NCBI RefSeq assembly: GCF_005222485.1
Contig: NZ_CP029078.1
Span: 1,826,001-1,890,000 of the forward strand
DNA length: 64,000 nucleotides
Direction: 5' to 3'
Source: Streptomyces griseoviridis
GTDB lineage: Bacteria; Actinomycetota; Actinomycetes; Streptomycetales; Streptomycetaceae
Position numbers and translations under genes: made by a program
Part shown: one piece after another, positions 7,667 to 16,640 of the stretch
Numbering within the stretch: the stretch's first letter is position 1
Layout of the letters: each line of letters starts with the position of its first letter
Notes under the pieces: generated by a model
Databases searched by the model: none
Seen by the model: the letters and a program-made list of their open reading frames with translations, nothing else
Told to the model about the DNA's origin: nothing

Positions 7667-8914
7667 TTACTCGGGGTGCTTCGGCTGCCCGAGGGCCGCG
7701 CCCACGGACACCACCTCGCCGATGACGATGACCGCGGGCGGCCGTACGTCCTGTGCGCGGACCGTCTCGGCGACCGTCGACAGGGTCGCGTCGACCCGGC
7801 GCTGGGCCGCCGTCGTGCCCTCCTGGACCAGGGCCACCGGGGTGTCGGGCGACTTGCCGTGCGCGACGAGGGTCTCGGCGATCCGGCCGATCTTGTCGAC
7901 GCCCATCAGGATCACCAACGTGCCGGTCAGCGCGGCCAGGGCCCGCCAGTCGACCAGGGAGCGGGCGTCGTCAGGGGCGACATGGCCGCTCACCACGGTG
8001 AACTCGTGTGCGACCCCGCGGTGTGTGACCGGGATGCCGGCCGCGCCCGGCACCGAGATCGAACTGGAGATGCCGGGGACGACCGTGCAGGCGATGCCCG
8101 CCTCCGCGAGGGCCTGCACCTCCTCCATGCCCCGGCCGAAGACATACGGGTCGCCGCCCTTGAGGCGGACCACCGACCTGCCCTTCCTCGCGTGCTCGAT
8201 CAGCGCGTTGTTGATGGCCTCCTGCGCCATGAAACGGCCGTACGGGATCTTCGCCGCGTCGATCACCTCGACGTGCGGGGGAAGTTCGGCGAGCAGATCG
8301 CGCGGGCCGAGCCGGTCCGCGATGACGACGTCGGCCTCGGCGAGCAGCCGGCGGCCGCGCACCGTGATCAGGTCCGGGTCGCCGGGGCCGCCGCCGACCA
8401 GGGCGACACCGGGGGTGCGGGTGCGGTGGTGGGGGGCGACGAGCGTGCCGTCGCGCAGGCCCTCGACGACCGCGTCGCGGACGGCCGCGGTGTGCCGGGG
8501 GTCGCGGCCGCGGGCGTCCGTGGTGAGGACGGCGACGGTGACGCCCTCGCTGTGCCCGGTGGCCGGGGTCCACGCGGTGGCCGCGTCGGCGTCGTCGGAG
8601 CGGACGCACCAGACCCGGTGCCGTTCCGCCTCGGCGGACGCGGCACGGTTGGCGTCGGTGTCGCTGGTGGCGATCAGCGCGTACCAGGCGTCCGCGAGGT
8701 CGCCGTCCCGGTATCCGCGGCGCTCCCAGGTGATCTCGCCCGCGTCCGCCATCGCCTCGACCGACGGGGTCGCCTCCGGGGAGACGAGGACGAGGTCCGC
8801 GCCCGCCGCGATCAGGGCCGGCAGGCGGCGCTGGGCGACCTGGCCGCCACCGAGGACGATCACTCGCCGCCCGGAGAGACGGAGGCCCACGGGGTAGGCG
8901 GGGTGGTGGGACAT
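7667..8914 (-). CDS. cysG: Siroheme synthase / uroporphyrinogen-III C-methyltransferase
   Basis: A 415-residue two-part enzyme. Residues 1 to about 165 form the precorrin-2 dehydrogenase/ferrochelatase part, with the NAD-binding GGGQVAQRR at 22-30. Residues from about 168 form the SUMT domain, with VGGGPGDPDLITVRG, the VIADRL segment, RLKGGDPYVFGRG and VVPGISSSISVPG. It converts uroporphyrinogen III to precorrin-2 and then toward siroheme, feeding sulfite/nitrite reductases and cobalamin synthesis. The neighbouring BluB-CobT and CobL genes on the same strand support a corrinoid context. The stop is TAA within a small gggttac repeat. Confidence 0.9.
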   Translation of the reverse strand: MSHHPAYPVGLRLSGRRVIVLGGGQVAQRRLPALIAAGADLVLVSPEATPSVEAMADAGEITWERRGYRDGDLADAWYALIATSDTDANRAASAEAERHRVWCVRSDDADAATAWTPATGHSEGVTVAVLTTDARGRDPRHTAAVRDAVVEGLRDGTLVAPHHRTRTPGVALVGGGPGDPDLITVRGRRLLAEADVVIADRLGPRDLLAELPPHVEVIDAAKIPYGRFMAQEAINNALIEHARKGRSVVRLKGGDPYVFGRGMEEVQALAEAGIACTVVPGISSSISVPGAAGIPVTHRGVAHEFTVVSGHVAPDDARSLVDWRALAALTGTLVILMGVDKIGRIAETLVAHGKSPDTPVALVQEGTTAAQRRVDATLSTVAETVRAQDVRPPAVIVIGEVVSVGAALGQPKHPE

Positions 8915-9060
8915 GAGGGGGCGCTCCTCGTGCGGGGCGGGTGCGGACGGGGGTGGGCTGACGTGGGCATTTTAGGCGGGGGTGAGTGAGGGTGCCTGCC
9001 TGCCCTCGCGCCGCCGGTGGCTGTCTGCCGGGGGGCGAACTCGCCCACGGGGGCGGTGTC

Positions 9061-9120
9061 CCGTCGGCGAGGGCGGTGTCTCGTCGGCGAGGGCGATATC
9101 TCGTCGGCGAGGGCGGTGTC
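9061..9120. repeat. Three tandem 20-bp repeats
   Basis: Three units of ycgtcggcgagggcgrtrtc in exact register, with degenerate partial copies on both sides (to about 9140 and again near 9220). They sit in the 374-bp gap (8915-9288) between the bluB-cobT stop and the cysG start. Apart from these I see no gene or clear promoter in the gap. A period of 20 is not codon-compatible. Confidence 0.85.
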
Positions 9121-9288
9121 TCATGGGCGGGTGCGGGTGGGTGGGTTCTCTGTTCCTCGCCCGCGCGCCGCCCGTCACGGTTCGGCGAGAAGCCGGTCCC
9201 GCCCGCGGCGGTGCTGTCTCGTCGGCGGGTGCGGGTGCGGTCCGCCTCGGGGAGGCGCGGGGCGGCCGGGCCTCACGCCTCCCCTCCC

Positions 9289-12200
9289 CTACTTCTCCGT
9301 CACTCCCGCCGAGTCGAACGTCGCCACCTCGTGCATCGCCCTCGCCGTGCTCTGGACCAGCGGCAGGGCCAGCAGCGCTCCGGTGCCCTCGCCCAGGCGG
9401 AGGTCCAGGTCGACGAGGGGGCGCAGGCCCAGTTTGTTGAGGGCCGCCACATGTCCCGGTTCCGCGCTGCGGTGGCCCGCGATGCAGGCCGCGAGGACCT
9501 CGGGGGCGATGGCGCGGGCCACCAGCGCGGCCGCTCCCGCGCTGACGCCGTCCAGGATCACCGGTGTCCGCAGCGACGCGCCGCCCAGGAGCAGGCCGAC
9601 GATCGCCGCGTGCTCGAACCCGCCGACGGCGGCCAGGACGCCGATGGGGTCGGCCGGGTCCGGCTGGTGGAGTTCGAGCGCGCGCCGCACGACCTCGGTC
9701 TTGCGGGCCAGTGTCTCGTCGTTGATGCCGGTGCCGCGGCCGGTCACCTCGGCCGGTTCCGCTCCGGTGAAGACCGAGATCAGGGCCGCCGACGCGGTGG
9801 TGTTGGCGATGCCCATCTCACCTGTGAGCAGCGCCTTGTTGCCCGCCGCGACGAGGTCGCGGGCCGTCTCGATGCCGACCTCGATGGCCTTCTTGGCCTC
9901 CTCGCGGGTCATCGCGGGTCCGGTCGTCATGTCGGACGTGCCCGCGCGGACCTTGCGGGGCAGCAGGCCGGGGGAGGCCGGGAGGTCGGTGGCGACACCG
10001 ACGTCGACGACGCAGACCTCGGCCCCGACCTGGCTGGCGAACGCGTTGCAGACGGCGCCGCCGCCCAGGAAGTTCGCCACCATCTGCGCGGTGACCTCCT
10101 GCGGCCACGGCGTGACGCCCTGGGCGTGCACCCCGTGGTCACCGGCGAAGACCGCGACCGCCGCGGGCTCCGGGATCGGCGGCGGGCACTGCCGGGACAG
10201 GCCGGACAGCTGCGCGGAGATGATCTCCAGCATGCCGAGCGCGCCGGCCGGCTTCGTCATCCGCTTCTGCCGCTCCCATGCCTCGCCGAGCGCCTTGGCG
10301 TCCAGCGGGCGGATCTGGGAGACGGTCTCGCCGAGCAGGTCGTGCGGGTCCTCGCCGGGCAGCGCGCGCCGCCCGTACGTCTCCTCGTGCACGACCCAGG
10401 AGAGCGGGCGCCGTTTCGACCAGCCCGCCTGCATCAGCTCGGGCTCCTCGGGGAACTCGTCGACGTACCCGACGCACAGGTAGGCGATGACCTCCAAGTG
10501 TTCGGGCAGTCCGAGGGCGCGGACCATCTCGCGCTCGTCGAAGAAGCTGACCCAGCCGACGCCGAGGCCCTCGGCGCGGGCCGCGAGCCACAGGTTCTCG
10601 ACGGCGAGCGCGGCGGAGTACGGCGCCATCTGCGGCTGGGTGTGCCGGCCGAGGGTGTGCCGGCCGCCCCGGGTGGGGTCGGCGGTGACGACGATGTTGA
10701 CCGGGGTGTCGAGTATGGCCTCGATCTTCATTTCCTTGAACTGCTTGGCGCGGCCCTTGGGCAGCGTCCTCGCGTACGCGTCACGCTGGCGCTCGGCGAG
10801 TTCGTGCATGGTGCGCCGGGTGTCGGCGGACCGGATCACGACGAAGTCCCACGGCTGCGAGTGGCCGACGGACGGCGCGGTGTGCGCCGCCTCCAGGACG
10901 CGCAGCAGCACGTCGTGCGGGATCGGGTCGGCGCGGAAGCCGTTGCGGATGTCGCGGCGCTCGCGCATCACCTTGAGGACGGCCGCGCGTTCGGCGTCGT
11001 CGTAGGCGGGCGCGGCCGGGCCGGTGGAGCGCGGGGGCGCCGCCACCGCCGTCTGGGGCGTGGGTACCGTCAGCACCTCGGCCGTGGTGTCGGGCCCGGT
11101 CTCGGGCTCGGCGGGGGTGTCGGTCTCCGGTGTCCCGGCGTGCCGGGGGGCGGCCTGCTCGGGCTCCCGGGGGCCGGGGACCATGGCCGTCCGCTCCGTG
11201 CCCTCCTCCACCGGCTGCGGCGCGAACTCGCCTTCAGGTGCGGCCTGTTGGGGCTGGGCGGCGACGGGCGGCGCGAACTCCGGCTGCGGTTGAGCCACGG
11301 CCACCGCCGGTGCGGGCGGGTGCCGCTGGTCGTCGGGGTCGGTCGGGAACCGGTGGTCCGCGTGGGGCTGCGCCGCCTCGGGCGCGGCGACCGGGTGCGG
11401 CCCGTCCTCGGCCGGCGGCTCGACGGGCACACCGTCGGCCCGCGGGACCTCTGCCCCGGCGTCGGCCTCGGGCTGTGCCTCCGCGACCTGCTCGGCCTGC
11501 GGCTCGGGCGCGACGGCGTCAGGGGCGACGACGGTGTCCTCGGCGCCGGCGTCCGGCACCGGTGCCTCGGTCCCGGCCTGCGGGGCGAACGCGATCGGCG
11601 CCTCGCCCTCCCCGGCGGCGGCGTCGGCCTCGGGCGCGACGGACCCGGCGTCCCCCTCGACGGCCGCGGGCGCACCCGGCACGTCCTGCGGACCCTGGGC
11701 CACCTCGGGGCCCGCGTCGGGCTCGGCGGGTGCCGCCTGCTGGACCGGGTACCCGGGTGCGCCGTCCGCTGCGGGCTCCCCGGGGTAGCCCTGCGGGGGC
11801 ACGGCGGGCGTCTCGGCGGAGTGGGCGGTGGGCTCGGGGCTCCACGCGGCCTCTGTCGCCCAGGTGGCGTGCGGCTGGGGCGTCTGCGGGACGGGGCCCG
11901 CCGCCTCGGCGGCCTGCGCCACCCCGACCGGAACGCCGACGGGCACCCCGACCGGCAGCCCGGCGGACGCGCCGACCGGCACGCCCACCGACGTACCGAC
12001 GGACAGCGCGACCGGTTCGGCGATCGGCCCGGCCGCCGTGTCGGTCGCCTCGGTCGCCGTTTCGGTAGCCGTCTCGATCGCCGGTTCAGGGACCGCTTCG
12101 GCGACCGGTTCAGCTATGGGTGCGGCGAGCGGCTCCGCGACCGGCTCGGCGGCCGGCGGCTGCGACTCGACGACCGGCTCGGCGGCCTGCGCGACGGCCG

Positions 12201-13185
12201 CGGGGACGCCGGCCTCCTGGACGGCGGGCTCCGCCGTAGCGGGCTCAGCCGTGGCGGGCTCCGCCGTGGCGGGCTCCGCCGTGGCGGGCTCAGCGACCGG
12301 CTCGGCCACGGCTTCCGGGACGGGCTCCGCGACCGGCTCGGCCACGGCTTCGGCCATCGGCTCCGCGACCGCTTCCGGCGCCGGCTCGGCGGTCGGCTCC
12401 GTCGCGACGTCCGCGACCGGCTCGGGCTGCGCCACGGGTGCGGCGATCGGCTCGGGCACCGGCTCAACGGACGACGCGGGCATCGGCTCAGCGGTCGGCT
12501 CGGTCGCCTGGGCGGCGGCCTGTTCGGGCACCGGAGCCGTCGCCTGCTCGGGTTCCGGCTGCTCGGCTCGCGCCTCGTCCATCGGGCGGCCGACCGGCTC
12601 GCTCACCGGCTGTCCGACCTGGCCGACCGTGGGGGCCGGCCATGTCTCCACGGCGACCTGGGTCGTGGCGGTGGCCTGGACCGGGGCCGGGGCACCCCAG
12701 GGGGCGCCGCTCTGCGGGGACGCGTCGAGGTACTCGGGGCCCGCGGGCGGCGGGACGACGGGCTGGCGGACCGGTGCCCCGGCGGGGCCGCGGTCGGCGA
12801 GGGAGCGGACCGGGCTCGCGGAGGCGTTCGGGATCGGCGGGCCGAGGTGCAGCGGGCGCCGGGTGGGGGCCGCGGCCAGGGTCGGGGAGGTGACGGGCGG
12901 CGGCTCGGGCAGGCGGACGCCGCCGAGGTCGACGGAGCCGGTGTCCCGGCCGTCCGTCTCGTGCGGGCCCGGCTGGTGGACGGCCTCGACGACCGGCTCG
13001 GGCGCGGGCGGCGCGACCTCGTTGCCCCACGGGCTCTGGGCGCCGGGCAGCAGCAGCTGGTCTTCGTCCTGGGCGGTGGTCTCGGAGAGGTAGGCGTACG
13101 CGGCGTGGGCGGGGACGCCCGGCTGCTCCGCCGTGCCTGCGTTCTCCGGCAGTCCCTCGCCCGGGACCTGGCCGGTGTCGGTCAT
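9289..13185 (-). CDS. cobT: BluB-CobT fusion with a very long disordered N-terminus
   Basis: A 1298-residue protein in three parts. Residues 1 to about 720 are low-complexity Pro/Ala/Glu/Val sequence with short repeats such as ATAEPATAEPATAEPA (near 300-320) and GVPVGVPVGVPVGV; no domain is visible. Residues about 724-945 are a BluB/nitroreductase domain (RRDIRNGFRADPIP, APSVGHSQPWDF, YLCVGYVDEFP) that would make 5,6-dimethylbenzimidazole from reduced flavin. Residues about 950-1298 are CobT (KPAGALGMLE, FAGDHGVHAQGVT, EMGIANTTASAA, LDLRLGEGTGALLALPL), the phosphoribosyltransferase that activates that base. Frame and codon bias are continuous throughout. The lower ligand is thus made and activated on one chain. 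Confidence 0.9.
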   Translation of the reverse strand: MTDTGQVPGEGLPENAGTAEQPGVPAHAAYAYLSETTAQDEDQLLLPGAQSPWGNEVAPPAPEPVVEAVHQPGPHETDGRDTGSVDLGGVRLPEPPPVTSPTLAAAPTRRPLHLGPPIPNASASPVRSLADRGPAGAPVRQPVVPPPAGPEYLDASPQSGAPWGAPAPVQATATTQVAVETWPAPTVGQVGQPVSEPVGRPMDEARAEQPEPEQATAPVPEQAAAQATEPTAEPMPASSVEPVPEPIAAPVAQPEPVADVATEPTAEPAPEAVAEPMAEAVAEPVAEPVPEAVAEPVAEPATAEPATAEPATAEPATAEPAVQEAGVPAAVAQAAEPVVESQPPAAEPVAEPLAAPIAEPVAEAVPEPAIETATETATEATDTAAGPIAEPVALSVGTSVGVPVGASAGLPVGVPVGVPVGVAQAAEAAGPVPQTPQPHATWATEAAWSPEPTAHSAETPAVPPQGYPGEPAADGAPGYPVQQAAPAEPDAGPEVAQGPQDVPGAPAAVEGDAGSVAPEADAAAGEGEAPIAFAPQAGTEAPVPDAGAEDTVVAPDAVAPEPQAEQVAEAQPEADAGAEVPRADGVPVEPPAEDGPHPVAAPEAAQPHADHRFPTDPDDQRHPPAPAVAVAQPQPEFAPPVAAQPQQAAPEGEFAPQPVEEGTERTAMVPGPREPEQAAPRHAGTPETDTPAEPETGPDTTAEVLTVPTPQTAVAAPPRSTGPAAPAYDDAERAAVLKVMRERRDIRNGFRADPIPHDVLLRVLEAAHTAPSVGHSQPWDFVVIRSADTRRTMHELAERQRDAYARTLPKGRAKQFKEMKIEAILDTPVNIVVTADPTRGGRHTLGRHTQPQMAPYSAALAVENLWLAARAEGLGVGWVSFFDEREMVRALGLPEHLEVIAYLCVGYVDEFPEEPELMQAGWSKRRPLSWVVHEETYGRRALPGEDPHDLLGETVSQIRPLDAKALGEAWERQKRMTKPAGALGMLEIISAQLSGLSRQCPPPIPEPAAVAVFAGDHGVHAQGVTPWPQEVTAQMVANFLGGGAVCNAFASQVGAEVCVVDVGVATDLPASPGLLPRKVRAGTSDMTTGPAMTREEAKKAIEVGIETARDLVAAGNKALLTGEMGIANTTASAALISVFTGAEPAEVTGRGTGINDETLARKTEVVRRALELHQPDPADPIGVLAAVGGFEHAAIVGLLLGGASLRTPVILDGVSAGAAALVARAIAPEVLAACIAGHRSAEPGHVAALNKLGLRPLVDLDLRLGEGTGALLALPLVQSTARAMHEVATFDSAGVTEK

Positions 13186-13582
13186 GCGTACCCCTCGCCC
13201 ATCGGTTAGTGCTTCTGCGACCAGCTCACCGGGGACGGCGCACCGACCGCCCCCCGTGAAGAACGAGCTTGCCTGTCCGGCGGCACGAACGATCCGCCGG
13301 GAAAGACGACAAAGCCATTAACTGGCATTGTCCCGGTCGTTCCCCGCCGCGTCAGCTTGATCGGCGACGGTCCGCTGTGGACTGCGCCACGTTGCGCGTC
13401 CTCCGGTTCCGCCGTACCACACTCACCCCAAAACGGGCGTCCTTTTGGGACATTGGCCGACGAAGCGCCGGGCAGCCGAGAGCGGTACAACGATCGGCCA
13501 GCCTACCGCGCGCCGTACGACAACAGGATCACCGGTAGGGCAGAAAACAGGATCACCGGGACACGGTCGGGGGTGTCCGGGG
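13186..13582. other. 397-bp intergenic region upstream of bluB-cobT
   Basis: AT-richer than its surroundings. It contains two direct copies of aacaggatcaccgg (about 13523 and 13547) and probably the bluB-cobT promoter on the minus strand. A minus-strand frame at 13206-13490 lacks convincing coding character. I looked for a cobalamin riboswitch (B12 box and associated stems) and did not recognise one. Confidence 0.5.
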
Positions 13583-14800
13583 TCAGCGTTCGCGCTCGGC
13601 GAGCACACCGCTGAGCAGGAACGCGACGCTCCGTTCCGTCTCCGTCCAGGCCCTGGTGTCGAGTTGGACGGACTGGAGGAGGGCGCACTCCACCCGGTAG
13701 CCGTGCTCGGACAGGTCGCGGCCGATGAGTTCGGCGGCGTCGCGGGTGGCGGCGTGGGTGACGATCCGCTGCGGGCGCCGGTCCGCGACGGCGGAGACCA
13801 CCGCCGCTCCCCCGCCGCCGACGCGCACGACGTCGGGTTCCTGGAGGTTCTCCAGGACGTGCGGGGCGAGGCCCTGGACGATCTGGAGCTGGACCCCGTG
13901 CCTGCGGGCGGCGGCGTCGGCGCGGGCGCAGGCGTCGAGGACCCGGTCGACGGCGATGACGGCGGCGCCGGCGCGGGCGGCCTCGACGGCGAAGGCGCCG
14001 CTCGCGCAGCCGATGTCCCACACCAGGTCGCCGATGCGGGGTCCGAGCCTGGCGAGTTGGGCGGCGCGCAGCAGATCCGTTTCGCCCTCGCCGAGGGGGC
14101 CGTCGTAGCTCTCGGCGGGCAGGGTCCAGCCGCGCGGTCCTGTGCCCAGGTCGCGGCCGGCCAGCCAGCCGGCGTCGGCCGCGGGGCCCGTGGTGACCGG
14201 GCCGCCGATGGCGATGACCACGTTGGGGTCGCGCCAGCTGCGGTCGGCGGCCTTGTCGGAGGTGACGACGCTGACCTGTTCGCGTTCGGTGCCGAGTTCC
14301 TCGCAGATGACGAAGGTGCGGTGGACGCCTTCGAGGAGCAGGCCGAGCTCGGCGGGGCCCGCGCCGGGCGAGGTGAGGACGGCGACCTTGGCGTGGGCGC
14401 GGCAGACGTTGACCGCGCGGCGCAGGGTGCGCGGGTGGGCGACGACGACCTGGGCGTCCTCCCAGGCCATGCCGGCCCGTGCGAAGGCGGCGGCGACGGA
14501 GGAGACGGCGGGCACGACCTCGACCTCGAGGCCGTACTCGGGGCCGCGCAGGGTGCGCACGACGCCGAAGAAGCCGGGGTCGCCGTCGGCGAGCACGACG
14601 GCGGAGCCGCGGTGGGCGGCGATCCGGCGGGCGGCCAGCGCGACGCTGCCGAGGCGGATGCGTTCGGCGCTCCTGGGCACCTCGGGGAGTTCGAGGTGGT
14701 GGGCGGCGCCCGCGACCAGGGTGGCGGCACCGAGGGCGGAGCGTGCGGCCGCGTTCAGGGGGGAGCCGTCCCAGCCGATCACCGTGACCCGGTCGGCCAT
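13583..14800 (-). CDS. cobL: Precorrin-6Y C5,15-methyltransferase (CbiE-CbiT fusion)
   Basis: A 405-residue bifunctional enzyme. The N-terminal half (about 1-205) is a tetrapyrrole methylase like CbiE (VTVIGWDGSPL, LADGDPGFFGVVRTL, EVVPAVSSVAAAFARAG). The C-terminal half is a class I SAM methyltransferase like CbiT (GDLVWDIGCASGAFAVEAAR, VRVGGGG). Together they methylate C5 and C15 and decarboxylate precorrin-6Y. It is on the same strand as bluB-cobT and cysG but separated by a 397-bp gap, so it is probably a separate transcript. Confidence 0.9.
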   Translation of the reverse strand: MADRVTVIGWDGSPLNAAARSALGAATLVAGAAHHLELPEVPRSAERIRLGSVALAARRIAAHRGSAVVLADGDPGFFGVVRTLRGPEYGLEVEVVPAVSSVAAAFARAGMAWEDAQVVVAHPRTLRRAVNVCRAHAKVAVLTSPGAGPAELGLLLEGVHRTFVICEELGTEREQVSVVTSDKAADRSWRDPNVVIAIGGPVTTGPAADAGWLAGRDLGTGPRGWTLPAESYDGPLGEGETDLLRAAQLARLGPRIGDLVWDIGCASGAFAVEAARAGAAVIAVDRVLDACARADAAARRHGVQLQIVQGLAPHVLENLQEPDVVRVGGGGAAVVSAVADRRPQRIVTHAATRDAAELIGRDLSEHGYRVECALLQSVQLDTRAWTETERSVAFLLSGVLAERER

Positions 14801-14911
14801 CGTCGTCAGTCTCCAGGGTCTTCGCGGGTCGTCAGGGGCCGGGGCCCGTGCGGGCTTGGTGAGGGTATCCGGTGCGGTGGCGGGGCGGGACGCCGGGCGG
14901 CACCTCGCCGG

Positions 14912-15550
14912 TCAGTTCCAGCCCGAGTAGGGGCGGTAGCCGCCGCTTCCGGCGAGTTCCTCGCCCGCGCCCGCGAGGTCCTCGGGCAGCAGGCTCCACA
15001 CGATGAAGTCGGAGCGCAGGTCGGTCCAGCCGCCGTCCTCGGTGCGGACGTGGACTATGCAGGCGTTGCGCAGCACGCCCTCGCTGATACAGCCGATCTT
15101 CTGGGCGACCTGCTGGGCGGCGGTGTTGTCGGCGGGGGTGCGCAGCTCGACGCGCTCGAACTTCTGCTGGCCGAACAGCCATTGAGCGGTGGCGAGGGCG
15201 GCCTCGGAGGCGTAGCCCTCGCCGCGGGCCCAGGGGGCGACGATGTAGGAGAGTTCGGTGGACCTGATCTGCCAGTCGGTCTTGGTGAGTTGGACGACGC
15301 CGACCAGGCGCTGGGTGAGGAACTCGGTGACGGCGAGGTCGACCCCGCGGCCCGCACGGCGGTGCGCGGGCGCGCGGTCGGTGACCCAGGTGCGGGCGGC
15401 GTCCTCGGTGACGGGCTGCGGGACGTCGGTCCAGGCGGCGACCTGTTCGTCGTTCATCATCTCGGTGAGCGCGGACACGTCGTCCTCGTCGAGGGGACGC
15501 AGCACCAACCGCTCCGTGCTGATGGAGATGTTGGGGAAGGTGCTCGTCAT
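14912..15550 (-). CDS. GNAT-family N-acetyltransferase (RimJ/RimL type)
   Basis: A 212-residue acetyltransferase of the RimJ-like branch: TERLVLRPLDEDDVSALTEM at the start, LSYIVAPWARGEGYASEA (strand 4 and the acetyl-CoA pyrophosphate loop), then VELRTPADNTAAQQVAQKIG. These enzymes acetylate protein N-termini or small molecules; the substrate is not evident. I chose ATG 15550 (MTSTFPNISI) over the longer frame to 15619 because GGAG precedes it and the longer frame enters the upstream terminator region. Confidence 0.82.
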   Translation of the reverse strand: MTSTFPNISISTERLVLRPLDEDDVSALTEMMNDEQVAAWTDVPQPVTEDAARTWVTDRAPAHRRAGRGVDLAVTEFLTQRLVGVVQLTKTDWQIRSTELSYIVAPWARGEGYASEAALATAQWLFGQQKFERVELRTPADNTAAQQVAQKIGCISEGVLRNACIVHVRTEDGGWTDLRSDFIVWSLLPEDLAGAGEELAGSGGYRPYSGWN

Positions 15551-15631
15551 GCGCCGCTCCGTAACCTTCGGGAAATCCTTAGGGGACTGCGAACTGCCCA
15601 GCATGCAGCATGAAACCACCGGAACGCACGA

Positions 15632-15667
15632 CGGGGTCCGCTCCCGGTGAAGGGAGCGGACCCCGTG
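15632..15667. terminator. Terminator of the metNIQ operon
   Basis: Perfect 15-bp stem acggggtccgctccc/gggagcggaccccgt with a 6-base loop, 57 bp downstream of the metQ stop on the minus strand and upstream of the acetyltransferase gene. Confidence 0.8.
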
Positions 15668-15723
15668 CGCGGGCGCCGGGCCGCGCGGGCGGTGCGCGGC
15701 CCTGGTCGGGGCCGTGGGCGCGG

Positions 15724-16554
15724 TCAGAAGGAGGCGATGACCGAGCCCTGGTACTTGTCCTCGATGAACTTCTTGACCTCGGGCGAGGTGAGCAGTTCGG
15801 CGAGCTTCTTCACCCGCGGGTCCTTCTCGTTGCCCTTCTTGACGGCGAGGAAGTTGCCGTAGGGGCTGTCCTTGGCGGACTCCAGGACGAGGGCGTCCTT
15901 GGCGGGCTTGATGCCGGAGGAGATGGCGTAGTTGCCGTTGACCACCGCGGCGTCGACGTCGTCGAGGGAGCGCACGGTCTGGGCCGCCTCGACCTCCTTG
16001 AAGGTGAGCTTCTTGGGGTTCTCGGCGATGTCCTGCGGGGTCGCCTCGGAGCCGACGCCGTCCTTGAGGGTGATGAGTCCCTTGGAGGCGAGGAGCTTCA
16101 GCGAACGGGCCTCGTTGACGGTGTCGTTGGGGATGGCGACGGTCGCGCCGCTCTTGAGGGCGTCGACGCTCTTGACCTTGTGGGAGTAGAGGCCGAGCGG
16201 TTCCAGGTGCACCGTGACGACGGGCACGATGTGCGTGCCGCGCTTCTTGTTGAAGTCGTCGAGGTAGGGCTGGTTCTGGAAGTAGTTGGCGCCCACCGAG
16301 CCGTCCTCGGTCGCGGTGTTCGGCGTGATGTAGTCGGTGAACTCCTTGACCTCCAGGTCGAGTCCGGCCTTCTTCGCCAGGTGGTCCTTGACGTAGTCGA
16401 GGATCTCGGCGTGCGGGGTCGGGCTCGCGGCGACGATCAGCGGTCCGCTGTCGTCGGAGGCGGCGTCCTTGTCCGAGCCGCCGCAGGCGGAGAGCCCGAA
16501 GGTGAGGGCTCCGGCGGCGAGGACGACGGTGGTGATCTTGGCGGTGTTACGCAC
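15724..16554 (-). CDS. metQ: MetQ-type methionine-binding lipoprotein
   Basis: A 276-residue NlpA/MetQ substrate-binding lipoprotein. The signal peptide ends in lipobox LSAC, followed by GGSDKDAASDD. The mature part has the family pattern ASPTPHAEILDYVK, FTDYITPNTA, NYFQNQPYLDDF and NGNYAISSGI. It should deliver methionine to the MetNI importer. Start is the GTG at 16554, preceded by AGAAGGAAAGG; the frame stays open far upstream inside metI but without meaning. Last gene of metN-metI-metQ. Confidence 0.93.
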   Translation of the reverse strand: MRNTAKITTVVLAAGALTFGLSACGGSDKDAASDDSGPLIVAASPTPHAEILDYVKDHLAKKAGLDLEVKEFTDYITPNTATEDGSVGANYFQNQPYLDDFNKKRGTHIVPVVTVHLEPLGLYSHKVKSVDALKSGATVAIPNDTVNEARSLKLLASKGLITLKDGVGSEATPQDIAENPKKLTFKEVEAAQTVRSLDDVDAAVVNGNYAISSGIKPAKDALVLESAKDSPYGNFLAVKKGNEKDPRVKKLAELLTSPEVKKFIEDKYQGSVIASF

Positions 16555-16640
16555 GAAAAGTGCCTTTCCTTCTGGGTGGGGCGCCCCGCGGCTGGTGGTG
16601 CGGGGAGTTCTGGGGGGTTGGGTCCGGCGCGGCTGCCGGG

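Noticed and set aside
8986..13209. 1407-codon open frame on the plus strand
   Set aside because: It is antisense to bluB-cobT and arises from the high GC third positions of that gene; its composition (Gly/Arg/Asp-rich) has no domain character.
13206..13490. 94-codon minus-strand frame upstream of bluB-cobT
   Set aside because: Codon bias is poor, no ribosome site is visible, and the region is AT-richer intergenic DNA that probably holds the promoter.
13186..13582. Possible cobalamin riboswitch before bluB-cobT
   Set aside because: I could not find a B12-box-like sequence or the expected stem arrangement on the minus strand. A covariance-model scan would be decisive.
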